From Rhizobium sp. C1 (lineage in GTDB: Bacteria; Pseudomonadota; Alphaproteobacteria; Rhizobiales; Rhizobiaceae): a DNA stretch of 64,000 nt. How positions within the stretch are numbered: position 1 is the first letter of the stretch; every line of letters begins with the position of its first letter. This document shows, piece after piece, positions 54,784-63,685 of this stretch. A program made the translations under genes and the position numbers. The notes under the pieces were generated by a model. It saw only the letters and a list, made by a program, of their open reading frames with translations. It did not search any database and was not told the DNA's origin. The stretch covers positions 248,001 through 312,000 of the forward strand of contig NZ_JAJNCY010000005.1 in assembly GCF_021026335.1 (NCBI RefSeq), given 5' to 3'.

Positions 54784-55134
54784 ATGGGACTGGCTCAATA
54801 TGCCGATGACGGCTTGTTCTCGCCGCGCAAGTTCGCCGAGACGCTGCGCACGACGAGCGAGGAAATCGCGCGCAGTGCCGGGCTCGGCAAGGACGCCGTG
54901 CAACGCAAGGAGCGCATTCGCTCCGACCGCACACAGCGCCGCCTGCGCGAGGTCGCCGAAATCATCAACAAGCTGGAGCCGCGCTTCGGCTCGGCGCTGA
55001 TGGCCTATGCCTGGTATCGCTCCGAGCCCCTGCCCGGCTTTTCCGGCCTGACGGCGATGCAGCTGGTGCGGGATGGCCGTGCCGGCGAGGTGCTGGATTA
55101 CATCGACGCCGTCGATGCCGGCGTTTACGCCTGA
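54784..55134 (+). CDS. Xre/MbcA/ParS-type antitoxin (second system)
   Basis: A 116-residue DUF2384 antitoxin. The N-terminus FSPRKFAETLRTTSEEIARS and AGLGKDAVQRKERIRSDRTQ is a helix-turn-helix-like region; LMAYAWYRSEPLPGFSGLTA and MQLVRDGRAGEVLDYIDAV are the toxin-binding part. Start ATG 54784 after GAGGTGAGGGA; GTG 54757 is also in frame. The RES toxin follows 8 bp downstream. Confidence 0.88.
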   Translation: MGLAQYADDGLFSPRKFAETLRTTSEEIARSAGLGKDAVQRKERIRSDRTQRRLREVAEIINKLEPRFGSALMAYAWYRSEPLPGFSGLTAMQLVRDGRAGEVLDYIDAVDAGVYA

Positions 55135-55142
55135 TCCGCGCG

Positions 55143-55637
55143 ATGCGATTTCAGGGCACCATCTATCGGGCGCTGAACCCGGTCTATGCCCGCGAGCCCC
55201 TGTCCGGCCGCGGCGCCGCACTCTATGGCGGGCGTTTCAATAGGAAAGGAACGCCGGCGCTCTATACGTCGCTGTCCATCATGACGGCACTGAGGGAGGC
55301 CAATCAGGTCGGCAGCCTGCAACCGACAACACTCGTGTCCTATGATGCGGACATCGAGCCCGTCTTCGACAGCCGCGATGATGCTGCGCTCCGCGCCCAG
55401 GGTATGGATGCCGCGGGCCTGACCGATCCAACCTGGCGCGACCAGATGAACAAGCGCGGCGAGGCCGACACGCAATGCTTCGCCCGCAGGCTGTTGGAGG
55501 CCGGCTATCATGGCCTTCTGGTGCGCAGTTTCGCAGCGGGCGCAGGTCTCGGCGATCTTAACCTCGTGCTCTGGCGCTGGGGGCCGGATCTGCCCGCCCG
55601 CCTGATCCTCATCGACGACGAAAACCGTCTGGGTTGA
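55143..55637 (+). CDS. RES-domain toxin (second system)
   Basis: A 164-residue RES toxin, in the typical size range and shorter than the one at 22700-23401. IYRALNPVYAREPLSGRGAA and LYGGRFNRKGTPALYTSLSI with TALREANQVG show the Arg-Arg-Tyr-Glu active-site pattern. It probably degrades NAD+. The two RES systems in this window are only distantly similar and so came separately. Confidence 0.9.
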   Translation: MRFQGTIYRALNPVYAREPLSGRGAALYGGRFNRKGTPALYTSLSIMTALREANQVGSLQPTTLVSYDADIEPVFDSRDDAALRAQGMDAAGLTDPTWRDQMNKRGEADTQCFARRLLEAGYHGLLVRSFAAGAGLGDLNLVLWRWGPDLPARLILIDDENRLG

Positions 55638-55661
55638 CGGCGTCGCCCGCATTCACACAGG

Positions 55662-57047
55662 TCATTCGCCGCCGGTTTTCGGAAAGGCTGCCCAGTGTGC
55701 GGCGCAATCCATCGGTGCGCCCCCGGCCTGCTTCAGAACAAATCCGGGCGGGGTCGGCGACACGCCGCCGGCGCCGGCGGAAAGCTGGGCGTTCTCGATC
55801 TGCCATTTCGCGTCCGGCCCGAAGCGGACCCCGTCGAAGGCGACCTTCAGCGGATGCGCCGCATCCAGGCCGCGCAGCACGAGCGTGCCCCCCGCGCCGG
55901 TGACATTGCGCAGGCTGATATTCTCGAACACCGGGATGTCGCCGCCGCTCGCCTTGTCGTCATAGCGCGTGTCGAAATCCACCGGCTTCCTGTTGCCGCG
56001 CAGGCAGACGTCTTCGTAGCGCACGTCGCTCACCAGCCCGCCGCGGCTGGCGTCGCTCTTGATGCGCAGGCCCGAGGTGGTGCCGTCCAACGTGACGTTG
56101 CGGACCAGAATGTCACTGACGCCTGCATTGGTCTCGCTGCCGATCGACAGGCCGTGGCCCCAATAGAAGTGATCGTTGAGGATCGAAACATGCCGCGTCG
56201 GGCCCTTGCCGGCCTTGATGGCGATATTGTCGTCGCCGGTGCGGATAAAGCTGTGCGCGATGGTGATGTCCTCAGACGCGCCGGGATCGATGCCGTCGGT
56301 GTTGCGCGCATCGGCCGGCGTGTCGATCCTGATGCCCCAGAAGGTTGCGCCTTTGACATCGTTGAGCGCAACATGAAAATTGGCCGCGTTGCGCAGGGTG
56401 ATCCGGTAGAAGGTGAGGTCGCGGGCATGATCGGCCTCGATCAGCCGGGGATTGTTCTGCTTGCCGTCCTCCTGCTGGGCCCGGCGGGCAAGCTGCCACC
56501 AGGTTTCGTGCGTCCCGGCCATTGCCGCGCCGCCCTGCCCGTCGATCGCGCCCTCGCCGACGATGCCGCCGCCCCGCGTGCCGTCGAAGGTGATGAAGGC
56601 CGCGCAGCCATTGCCCTTTCGGCCGATCGTACCGCAGGTGTTCGATCCCTTGTCATAGGCGCGTGGATCGGCCACGGCTGTCAGTGTCAGCCCGCGATCG
56701 ATCCACAGGGTCACGCCGGATTTCATGTCGAGCGGCCCGCTGAGAAACCGCCCGCCCTTTCCACTGTCAGACACCAACCGCACCGCGCCGCCCGCGCCGC
56801 ATTGATCGATCGCCGCCTGCAAGCGCCGCGTCTCCTCGCTCCAGCGGCCGTCTGCCGAGGCTTGAGATGGCGACAGGCTGGCGCAGACGCGGGCGGGCAT
56901 GGCGGGTTCGGCGACAGGGCGGCGATCCTCGGCATGAAGCGGCGCGACCGGAAATGCGCCGGCCAGCAGCAGGCCCGCAACCAGCAGAGATGAGGTCGGG
57001 CGGCCAAGGGCCGCGGAGAAGAGAGCGGAGCGAAGGACAAGATGCAT
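55662..57047 (-). CDS. Glycoside hydrolase family 28 polygalacturonase
   Basis: A 461-residue secreted beta-helix enzyme. A signal peptide of ~39 residues ends PLHA. Catalytic motifs NTDGIDPG, RTGDDNIAIKAG, WGHGLSIGSE and LRIKSD are all present (Asp-Asp-Asp, His, Arg-Lys). It cleaves alpha-1,4-galacturonan in pectin. Products suit the uxaC operon at the left. It stands alone, 25 bp beyond the RES toxin, converging with it. Confidence 0.92.
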   Translation of the reverse strand: MHLVLRSALFSAALGRPTSSLLVAGLLLAGAFPVAPLHAEDRRPVAEPAMPARVCASLSPSQASADGRWSEETRRLQAAIDQCGAGGAVRLVSDSGKGGRFLSGPLDMKSGVTLWIDRGLTLTAVADPRAYDKGSNTCGTIGRKGNGCAAFITFDGTRGGGIVGEGAIDGQGGAAMAGTHETWWQLARRAQQEDGKQNNPRLIEADHARDLTFYRITLRNAANFHVALNDVKGATFWGIRIDTPADARNTDGIDPGASEDITIAHSFIRTGDDNIAIKAGKGPTRHVSILNDHFYWGHGLSIGSETNAGVSDILVRNVTLDGTTSGLRIKSDASRGGLVSDVRYEDVCLRGNRKPVDFDTRYDDKASGGDIPVFENISLRNVTGAGGTLVLRGLDAAHPLKVAFDGVRFGPDAKWQIENAQLSAGAGGVSPTPPGFVLKQAGGAPMDCAAHWAAFPKTGGE

Positions 57048-57203
57048 ACGGGATGTTCCCCAGAAGCTGGATAGACGGGAATGAAGGACGGTTTCGCCTT
57101 CAGTCTCACACGCAGGATCAAGGCAATTTTCGGGCCGCCGCCCCGTCGGGGCGCCGTGACAGCCGCTGCGGAATTCTCAAGCGCCGTGAGTCGGCGGGAA
57201 CTT

Positions 57204-57225
57204 CCGAAGGGAACTTTCCCTTCGG
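57204..57225 (+). repeat. Hairpin upstream of the FdhF-like gene
   Basis: CCGAAGGGAA-CT-TTCCCTTCGG is a 10-bp perfect stem in the leader of the FdhF-like gene, about 65 bp before its start. No T-run follows. It may be a leader structure. Confidence 0.4.
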
Positions 57226-57290
57226 GTACGTGTTCGAGATTTCGTGCCCCTGCGGGGCAGATCAGCCGGAAACCGAACAGGGAGAGACAG

Positions 57291-59565
57291 ATGCCTGACG
57301 ACAGGACGGTTCGCTATGACGGCCCCGCCGGGGGCTGGGGGCTCGCTGAGGGGCATCGCACGGATTTTCGGCAAGGAATGGAATACACCTGCGGTCATGG
57401 AAACGCTGGCCCGGCAGAACAAGCCGGGCGGGTTCATGTGCGTTTCCTGTGCGTGGACGAAACCCGCCAACCATCACGCCTTCGAGTTCTGTGAAAACGG
57501 CGCCAAGGCCACGCTCTGGGAACTGACGACGCGCCGTTGCACGCCCGACTTCTTTGCCGAGCATACCGTGACCGAACTGCAGGGCTGGAGCGATTACGAT
57601 CTGGAGCAACAGGGGCGCCTCACCCATCCGCTGCGCTACGATCCGGTCAGCGACCGCTATCTCCCCTGCTCCTGGCAGGAGGCTTTTGAAGGGATCGGGC
57701 TGGAATTGCGGGCGCTCGATCCGGAAAGCGTGATCTTCTATGCCTCCGGTCGCGCCAGCCTGGAAACCGCCTATTGCTACGCTCTCTTCGCCCGGCTCTA
57801 TGGCTCGAACAATCTCCCCGACAGTTCCAACATGTGCCACGAAACGACCTCCGTTGCGCTGAAATCGGTGATCGGCGCGCCGGTCGGCACCTGCATCCAC
57901 GAGGATTTCTCCAAATGCGATGCGATCTTCTTCTTCGGCCAGAACACGGGCACCAACAGCCCGCGCTTCCTGCATGACCTGGAAGACGCGGTGAAACGCG
58001 GCTGCCGCATCGTCACCTTCAATCCGGTGCGCGAGAAGGGTCTGGAAGCCTTCATCAACCCGCAGAACCCGGTCGATATGTTGACCGGCCACGAGCTGCG
58101 CATCTCCTCACTCTATCTGCAGGTCCGCGCCGGTGGCGATATTGCCGCGCTCATGGGCCTGATCAAGCATGTTCTCGCCTGCGATGACGATGCGAAGGCG
58201 GCGGGCCGCTCCGTCCTCGACCGCGATTTCATCAAGCAGCACACCGCCGGCTTCGAGACCCTGGAGGCGAAGGTTCGCGCCACATCGTGGGGCGAGATCG
58301 AGGCCGAATCCGGTCTCGCCCGCGCCGATATCGAAGCGGCAGCCCGGATCTATGTCGAGGCCGAACGCACCATCGGCATCTACGGCATGGGCCTCACCCA
58401 GCAGGTCAACGGCTTCGAGAATGTCGCGATGTTCGTCAATCTCCTGCTGCTGAAGGGCAATATCGGCCGCGAAGGTGCCGGCATTTCGCCCGTGCGCGGC
58501 CATTCCAACGTGCAGGGCCAGCGCACCGTCGGCATCTCGGAGAAGCCGGAACTTGTACCGCTGGACAAGCTCTCCGCGATGTATGGTTTCGAACCGCCGC
58601 GCAAGAAGGGCATGAACACCGTGGAGGCCTGCGAGGGTATCCTGCAGGGCAAGGTCCGGGCCTTTATCGGCCTCGGCGGCAATTTCGTCCGCGCCATTCC
58701 GGAACGTGAAGCGATGGAAACCACCTGGCGCGGCCTTCGTCTCACCGTCCAGATCGCCACGAAGCTCAACCGCAGCCACCTGATCAATGGCGAGGCGGCC
58801 TATCTGCTGCCCTGCCTTGGCCGCTCCGAGCGCGACGAACAGGCAGGCGGGCCGCAGACGGTGACGATGGAGGACAGCCTTAGCTGCATTCATGGCTCGG
58901 TTGGGCACCGGACCCCGGCGAGCGAACACCTGCTCTCGGAGATGGCCATCGTTGCCGGCATGGCGAAGGCCACGCTGTCGCCCAATCCCAGGGTGGATTG
59001 GGACGGATGGACAGGCGACTACGCGCGTGTGCGGGACCTCATCGAAGAGACCTACCCCGAGCAGTTCCACGATTTCAACAAGCGCCTTTTCACGCCCGGC
59101 GGCTTCTATCGCGGCAACAGCGCGCGCGAACGGATCTGGAAAACGAAAAGCGGCAAGGCTGAGTTCACCACCCCCGCCATGCTCTCCGCGACCGGTTTCG
59201 AGGATCGTCCCGGCCGCTATAGGCTGATCACCCTGCGCAGCAACGACCAGTTCAACACCACGATTTACGGTTTCGAGGACCGGCTTCGCGGGGTCAACGG
59301 CTCGCGTGACGTGTTGCTGATCAGCCCGGAGGAGATGCGGCACCGAGGCCTCGAGGCGGACCAGATCGTATCCCTGGTCAGCGATGCCGAGGATGGTGTC
59401 GCGCGGAAGGTCACGGGGCTGAAGGTGCTTCCCTTCTCACTCCCGCGCGACTGCGTAGCCGGCTATTATCCCGAGCTCAACCCGCTAGTGCCGCTTTCCC
59501 ATCACGACAAGCAGTCGAAAACGCCGGCCAGCAAGGCCGTTCCGGTGCGGATCGTGGTGGACTAA
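57291..59565 (+). CDS. FdhF/YdeP-type molybdopterin oxidoreductase (N-terminal frameshift)
   Basis: A ~757-residue formate-dehydrogenase-like enzyme if one base is removed. From ATG 57291 (AGGGAGAGACAG site) the frame reads MPDDRTVRYDGPAGGWG, the family start, and then shifts at a G5 run (57337-57341); the rest, SLRGIARIFGKEW on to the end, is in the other frame. It has FMCVSCAWTKPANHH, SNMCHETTSVALKSVIGAPV, and molybdopterin blocks VRGHSNVQGQRTVG and GLGGNFVRA. YdeP proteins take part in acid resistance in E. coli; the true substrate is unclear. ATG 57316 could restart in the second frame without the first residues. The gap may be a true mutation or a sequence error. Confidence 0.8.
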
Positions 59566-59616
59566 GCGGCGGCGTTTCTTTTCGGTACAGCGGGGGTCGC
59601 GTTTCCCTGACAAACC

Positions 59617-60756
59617 CTAGCGGCCGGCCGGCCTGACAGCCGGCAAGGCGGCCGCAGAGGCGAAAACTGCTGCATCCGGCTGACCGAGCGACGCGGTGGC
59701 GGGGCCGTGGGCGCTGATCCCTGCAATGACAACCACGCTGAGGCCCTGGCGCTCCAGACGCGCGATGTCTGTGCCCGTGCCGCGCGCCTGCAGCGGATCG
59801 CCCGGCATCAGCCGCACGACCCGCTTTCCTTCGCGCGCAAAGCGCGCAACGGTCTCGATCGCCTCATCCCGGCCATTCTGTCGGCCGCCCGTGTCTCCCA
59901 CGAGGAAGCGCTTGGCTTCCCGTCGCGCCAGTTCCAGCACATCGCGGGAAACGCCCTCATCGAAAAGGATGACATCGGCAGCCTGAAGCGCACGCATCGC
60001 CTTCAGCGTCAGAAGTTCGGCATCGCCCGGGCCGGCACCGACCAGCGTGACGCGACCGGCGGGCGGCGAAGCGGCGATCCGCTCTGCCACGGCAAGCAGG
60101 TCTTCCGCCTCGTTATCCGCCGGAAGCCGGTTTGCGCCCATGCAGCGATCGACGAAGCTCTCCCAGAATTTGCGGCGTGGCTGGCCGGGCGCAAGGCGCA
60201 GATTGACCGCCTCGCGGAGCTGGCGGGCAAGTGCGGCCCAGTCCTTCAAAGCCGGCGGCAGCAGCGTTTCGATGCGCTGGCGGATCGCCTGCGCCAGGAT
60301 CGGTGCCGCGCCATCGGTGGAGATCGAGACGATGACCGGCGAGCGGTTGACGATGGAGCCGAACTGGAACTGGCAGAAGCCCGGCTTGTCGATGACATTG
60401 ACCGGAACGCCCGCCGCGCGTGCCGCGCAGAAGAAGGCGCGAGCCTCGTCCTCCCCCTCGCAATCGCCGAGGGCAAGGCTCGCGCCTTCAAAGACGCTGA
60501 TCGACCAGGGCTGCGGTTTCAGCGAAACCTTCCCTTCGGCAATCAACGCCTGCATGGTTTCGCTCACATCGTGTGGCTCGCAAAAGACCTCGACCCTCGC
60601 ACCGCAGGCGGCGAGCAGCTCGGCCTTCCAGGCGGCGGCATCCGATCCGCCGGCCACCACGACGCGCCTGTCGGTCAGCGACCAGAAGACCGGCAGCTTG
60701 GCGAGCGGCGCGATGCGCTCGGCACTGTCACTCGGCGGCAAGGACTTGCGTCGCAT
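59617..60756 (-). CDS. cysG: Siroheme synthase-like protein with shortened methyltransferase domain
   Basis: A 379-residue CysG-like protein, against ~460 usual. The N-terminal precorrin-2 dehydrogenase/ferrochelatase half is complete (RRVVVAGGSDAAAWKAELLA, GFCQFQFGSIVNRSPVIVSI). The C-terminal half starts as SUMT (VTLVGAGPGDAELLTLKAMR) but the GDPFVFGRG motif has become GDPLQARGTG and ~100 C-terminal residues are missing before the stop. Start ATG 60756 after AGGAGG, overlapping the end of nasA. Siroheme is the cofactor of the nitrite reductase next to it, so another enzyme may be needed for the methylation. Confidence 0.78.
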   Translation of the reverse strand: MRRKSLPPSDSAERIAPLAKLPVFWSLTDRRVVVAGGSDAAAWKAELLAACGARVEVFCEPHDVSETMQALIAEGKVSLKPQPWSISVFEGASLALGDCEGEDEARAFFCAARAAGVPVNVIDKPGFCQFQFGSIVNRSPVIVSISTDGAAPILAQAIRQRIETLLPPALKDWAALARQLREAVNLRLAPGQPRRKFWESFVDRCMGANRLPADNEAEDLLAVAERIAASPPAGRVTLVGAGPGDAELLTLKAMRALQAADVILFDEGVSRDVLELARREAKRFLVGDTGGRQNGRDEAIETVARFAREGKRVVRLMPGDPLQARGTGTDIARLERQGLSVVVIAGISAHGPATASLGQPDAAVFASAAALPAVRPAGR

Positions 60757-63385
60757 CGATGATCCTCCTGATTTCCGGGCGGCAGGAGCCGCAATTGGTG
60801 CCTGCATTGAGGCTTTCGCCGACCTTCTCGACCGACCAGCAGCCCTCGCGCACAGCGCAGGCAATCTCGTTGATCCCGACCGAGAAGCACGAACAGACGA
60901 TGGCGCCCTTGTCCGGTCGCCCCGGAGCCGGTCGCCCGGCGGTGAGCAGGAAACGGGCGGACATGTCGGCGTGGCTAACGTTCAGTTGTTCCACCGCCCA
61001 TTGCCGCGAGACTGCGACCGGGCCGCGCGAGACGAAAAGTGCCGCCAGAAGCCGGTCGCCTTCAAAGACGAGCAGGCGATGGTCGCCGCTTGCTGCATCG
61101 GCATAGCCCGAGACCTCAACCGAAGCAGGAAGCGCCAGACTTTCCCGCAGCCATGCCTCCCAGCCCGCTTCCGGCGCGCCGCCTGCAAGCTCCAGCCGAT
61201 AGCCACCCTCGGTTTTTGCGATGGCCCAGTAATCGAAGGATAGGTCGGCCGGCCTGACCGACGAAACGAGAAAGCCATGCGCCGCGGGAGCATAACGGGC
61301 GACTGAAACAGCGGCCTGTTTCAGAGCCGGCTGGCCGGAAACGGGATCGACGCGGCCGGGCACCAGCGTATCGACCCGCGCGGCGGCGGCGGTCTCGCCG
61401 GTCCAGTGCATCGGCACGAAGACCGCGCCTTGCGCCTGCCGCTCGGTCAGCAGCGCGCGGACGATGACCGTGTGGCCGGCGGGCGACGTGACCGTGACGA
61501 GATCTGCATCGGCAATCCCGAGTGCCTGTGCGTCGAGTGGATGGATTTCGCAGAACGGTTCGGCGATGTGGGCGGAGAGCCGCGCGCTCTTCGCGGTTCG
61601 GGTCATCGTGTGCCAATGATCGCGGACGCGGCCGGTGTTGAGCGTGAAGGGGAAGGCTTCGTTTCGTGCCACGGGAGCCGGCGGGGTGACAGGCACGAAA
61701 CGCGCCTTGCGGTCCGCGTGATAGAACCGTCCATCCGCGAAGAAGCGCTTGCGGGACGGCGCGCCCGCCGGCTGCGGCCATTGGAACGGAATCAAGGCGT
61801 CATATCCCGCCGTGTCGATCTCCGCGTAGGCGCCGATATCGAAATCCCGGATGCCGTCGTTCTCATAGGCGGAGAGGGCTGCGTGCTCGGCGAAGATCTC
61901 CGCCGGCGAAGCGAAGTCGAAACCCTGCACAAAGCCCATGCGCTTGCCGACTTCGGCCATTTGCCACCAGTCGGGCCGCGCTTCGCCGGGTGCGGGCAGG
62001 AACGGCCGCTGGCGGGAGATGCGGCGTTCGGAATTGGTGACCGTGCCCGACTTCTCGCCCCAGCCGGTGGCGGGCAGGAGAACATGGGCAAGGCGGGCGG
62101 TGTCCGTGTTGGCCAGAATGTCGGAAACGACGACGAAGGGGCAGGCCTTCAGCGCCGCGCGCACGGCATCGGCATCCGGCATCGAGACGACCGGGTTGGT
62201 CGACATGATCCAGATCGCCTTGATCCGCCCATCCGCGACCGCCTCGAACATGTCGACGGCCTTGAGGCCCGGCTTGTCGGCGATCACGGGCGCGTTCCAG
62301 AAGCGCTGCACGATGTCGCGATGCGCGGCATTGCCGATCTCCATGTGGGCGGCCAGCATGTTGGCAAGGCCGCCGACCTCGCGGCCGCCCATGGCATTGG
62401 GCTGGCCGGTCAGCGAAAACGGCCCCATGTCGGGCCGGCCGATGCGGCCGGTCGCAAGGTGGCAATTGATGATGGCATTGACCTTGTCCGTGCCCAGGGC
62501 CGACTGGTTGACGCCCTGGCTGTAGCAGGTGACCGTCTTTTCGGTCTCGGCGAAGAGCTTGAAGAATTGCCGCAGGAGCATGCCCGAAACGCCGGTTGCT
62601 TCGGACAACTGCGCCATGCTCAGCCGGGTGGCCGCCATCAGCGCTTCGCTGAAACCGCTGGTGTGCTCGCCGATGAAAGCCTCATCCACGTGGCCGTTAT
62701 CAACGAGATGATGGAATAGCCCGTTGAACAACGCCACGTCGCCATCGGCGCGGACCGAAAGATGCAGATCGGCGATGTCGCAGGTCGCGGTTCGGCGCGG
62801 ATCGATCACAACGATCTTCATCGCCGGGCGGGCCACCTTGGCTGCGACGAGACGCTGATAGAGGACGGGATGGCACCAGGCGGTGTTGGAGCCCGTGAGA
62901 ACCACGAGATCGGCAAGCTCCAGATCTTCATAGCAGCCCGGCACGGTGTCGGAGCCGAAGGCGCGCCTGTGACCGGCCACGGAGGAGGCCATGCACAGCC
63001 TTGAATTCGTGTCGATATTGGCCGAGCCGATGAAGCCCTTCATCAGCTTGTTGGCGACGTAGTAGTCTTCCGTCAGCAATTGACCCGAGACATAGAAAGC
63101 GACTGAGTCCGGGCCGTGCTCGGCGATCGTATCCTTGAAACGCCGCGCGACGAGATCAAGGGCGTCTTCCCAGCTTGTTGTTTCGCCGTGAACCTGCGGC
63201 GCAAGCACCCTCCCCTCCAGATCGAGCGTTTCGGCCAGCGCCGAGCCCTTGGAACAGAGGCGGCCGAAATTCGCCGGATGCTCCGGGTCGCCCTTCACGC
63301 TGACCTTGCCGTCATCCTCGATGCGGGCAATCACCCCGCAGCCGACGCCGCAATAGGGGCAGGTGGTGCGGGTTTCAGTGGGCAT
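60728..63385 (-). CDS. nasA: Assimilatory nitrate reductase catalytic subunit
   Basis: An 885-residue molybdopterin enzyme. TTCPYCGVGCGV and GRLCSKG bind a 4Fe-4S cluster; SSVAGHRRAFGSDTVPGCYE, LTGSNTAWCHP and TGQPNAMGGREVGGLANML are NasA/NarB blocks. The last ~60 residues form a BFD-like [2Fe-2S] domain (VCSCFSVGINEI, GTNCGSCRPEI). It reduces nitrate to nitrite in the cytoplasm. ATG 63385 follows GGAAGAGAC. nirD lies upstream and the siroheme gene overlaps its end. Confidence 0.95.
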   Translation of the reverse strand: MPTETRTTCPYCGVGCGVIARIEDDGKVSVKGDPEHPANFGRLCSKGSALAETLDLEGRVLAPQVHGETTSWEDALDLVARRFKDTIAEHGPDSVAFYVSGQLLTEDYYVANKLMKGFIGSANIDTNSRLCMASSVAGHRRAFGSDTVPGCYEDLELADLVVLTGSNTAWCHPVLYQRLVAAKVARPAMKIVVIDPRRTATCDIADLHLSVRADGDVALFNGLFHHLVDNGHVDEAFIGEHTSGFSEALMAATRLSMAQLSEATGVSGMLLRQFFKLFAETEKTVTCYSQGVNQSALGTDKVNAIINCHLATGRIGRPDMGPFSLTGQPNAMGGREVGGLANMLAAHMEIGNAAHRDIVQRFWNAPVIADKPGLKAVDMFEAVADGRIKAIWIMSTNPVVSMPDADAVRAALKACPFVVVSDILANTDTARLAHVLLPATGWGEKSGTVTNSERRISRQRPFLPAPGEARPDWWQMAEVGKRMGFVQGFDFASPAEIFAEHAALSAYENDGIRDFDIGAYAEIDTAGYDALIPFQWPQPAGAPSRKRFFADGRFYHADRKARFVPVTPPAPVARNEAFPFTLNTGRVRDHWHTMTRTAKSARLSAHIAEPFCEIHPLDAQALGIADADLVTVTSPAGHTVIVRALLTERQAQGAVFVPMHWTGETAAAARVDTLVPGRVDPVSGQPALKQAAVSVARYAPAAHGFLVSSVRPADLSFDYWAIAKTEGGYRLELAGGAPEAGWEAWLRESLALPASVEVSGYADAASGDHRLLVFEGDRLLAALFVSRGPVAVSRQWAVEQLNVSHADMSARFLLTAGRPAPGRPDKGAIVCSCFSVGINEIACAVREGCWSVEKVGESLNAGTNCGSCRPEIRRIIDATQVLAAE

Positions 63386-63404
63386 TGTCTCTTCCAATCC
63401 GGGG

Positions 63405-63660
63405 TGAGGCACCCCCCTCTGTCAGCTTCGCTGACATCTCCCCCTCAAGGGGGGAGATGGGGGAGGGCACGACGGTCGCTCTCCCTCCCCCTTGTGGGGA
63501 GGGTTGGGGAGGGGCCTTTCTTTCCGCCGGCTCAGCGCTTGTGATAAAGACCCCCTCTGGCTGCCGCCATCTCCCCCACAAGGGGGGAGACGGCATGCGG
63601 CGCGCGCACCATGCAATCTCCCCCCTTGAGGGAGAGATTTCCGGCAGAACAGAGAGGGGT
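63405..63660. repeat. Rhizobial mosaic palindromic repeat (nasA-nirD gap)
   Basis: A row of five hairpins: TGTCAGC-TTC-GCTGACA; ATCTCCCCCTCAAGGGGGGA with GAT; CTCCCCCTTGTGGGGAG; CTCCCCCACAAGGGGGGAG; and AATCTCCCCCC with its partner GGGAGAGATT. It fills the 300-bp gap between nirD and nasA, where no gene was found. The blocks recur at 14600-14735. Confidence 0.7.
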
Positions 63661-63685
63661 AGGCTAGCCGCCATCTGCATCCTCA

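Noticed and set aside
57048-57290. Possible molybdenum-cofactor riboswitch before the FdhF-like gene
   Set aside because: There is one good hairpin, but I cannot recognise the conserved Moco-motif core; only the hairpin is reported.
63405-63660. CRISPR-like array
   Set aside because: The units are hairpins of different lengths without regular spacers; they are mosaic palindromic repeats.
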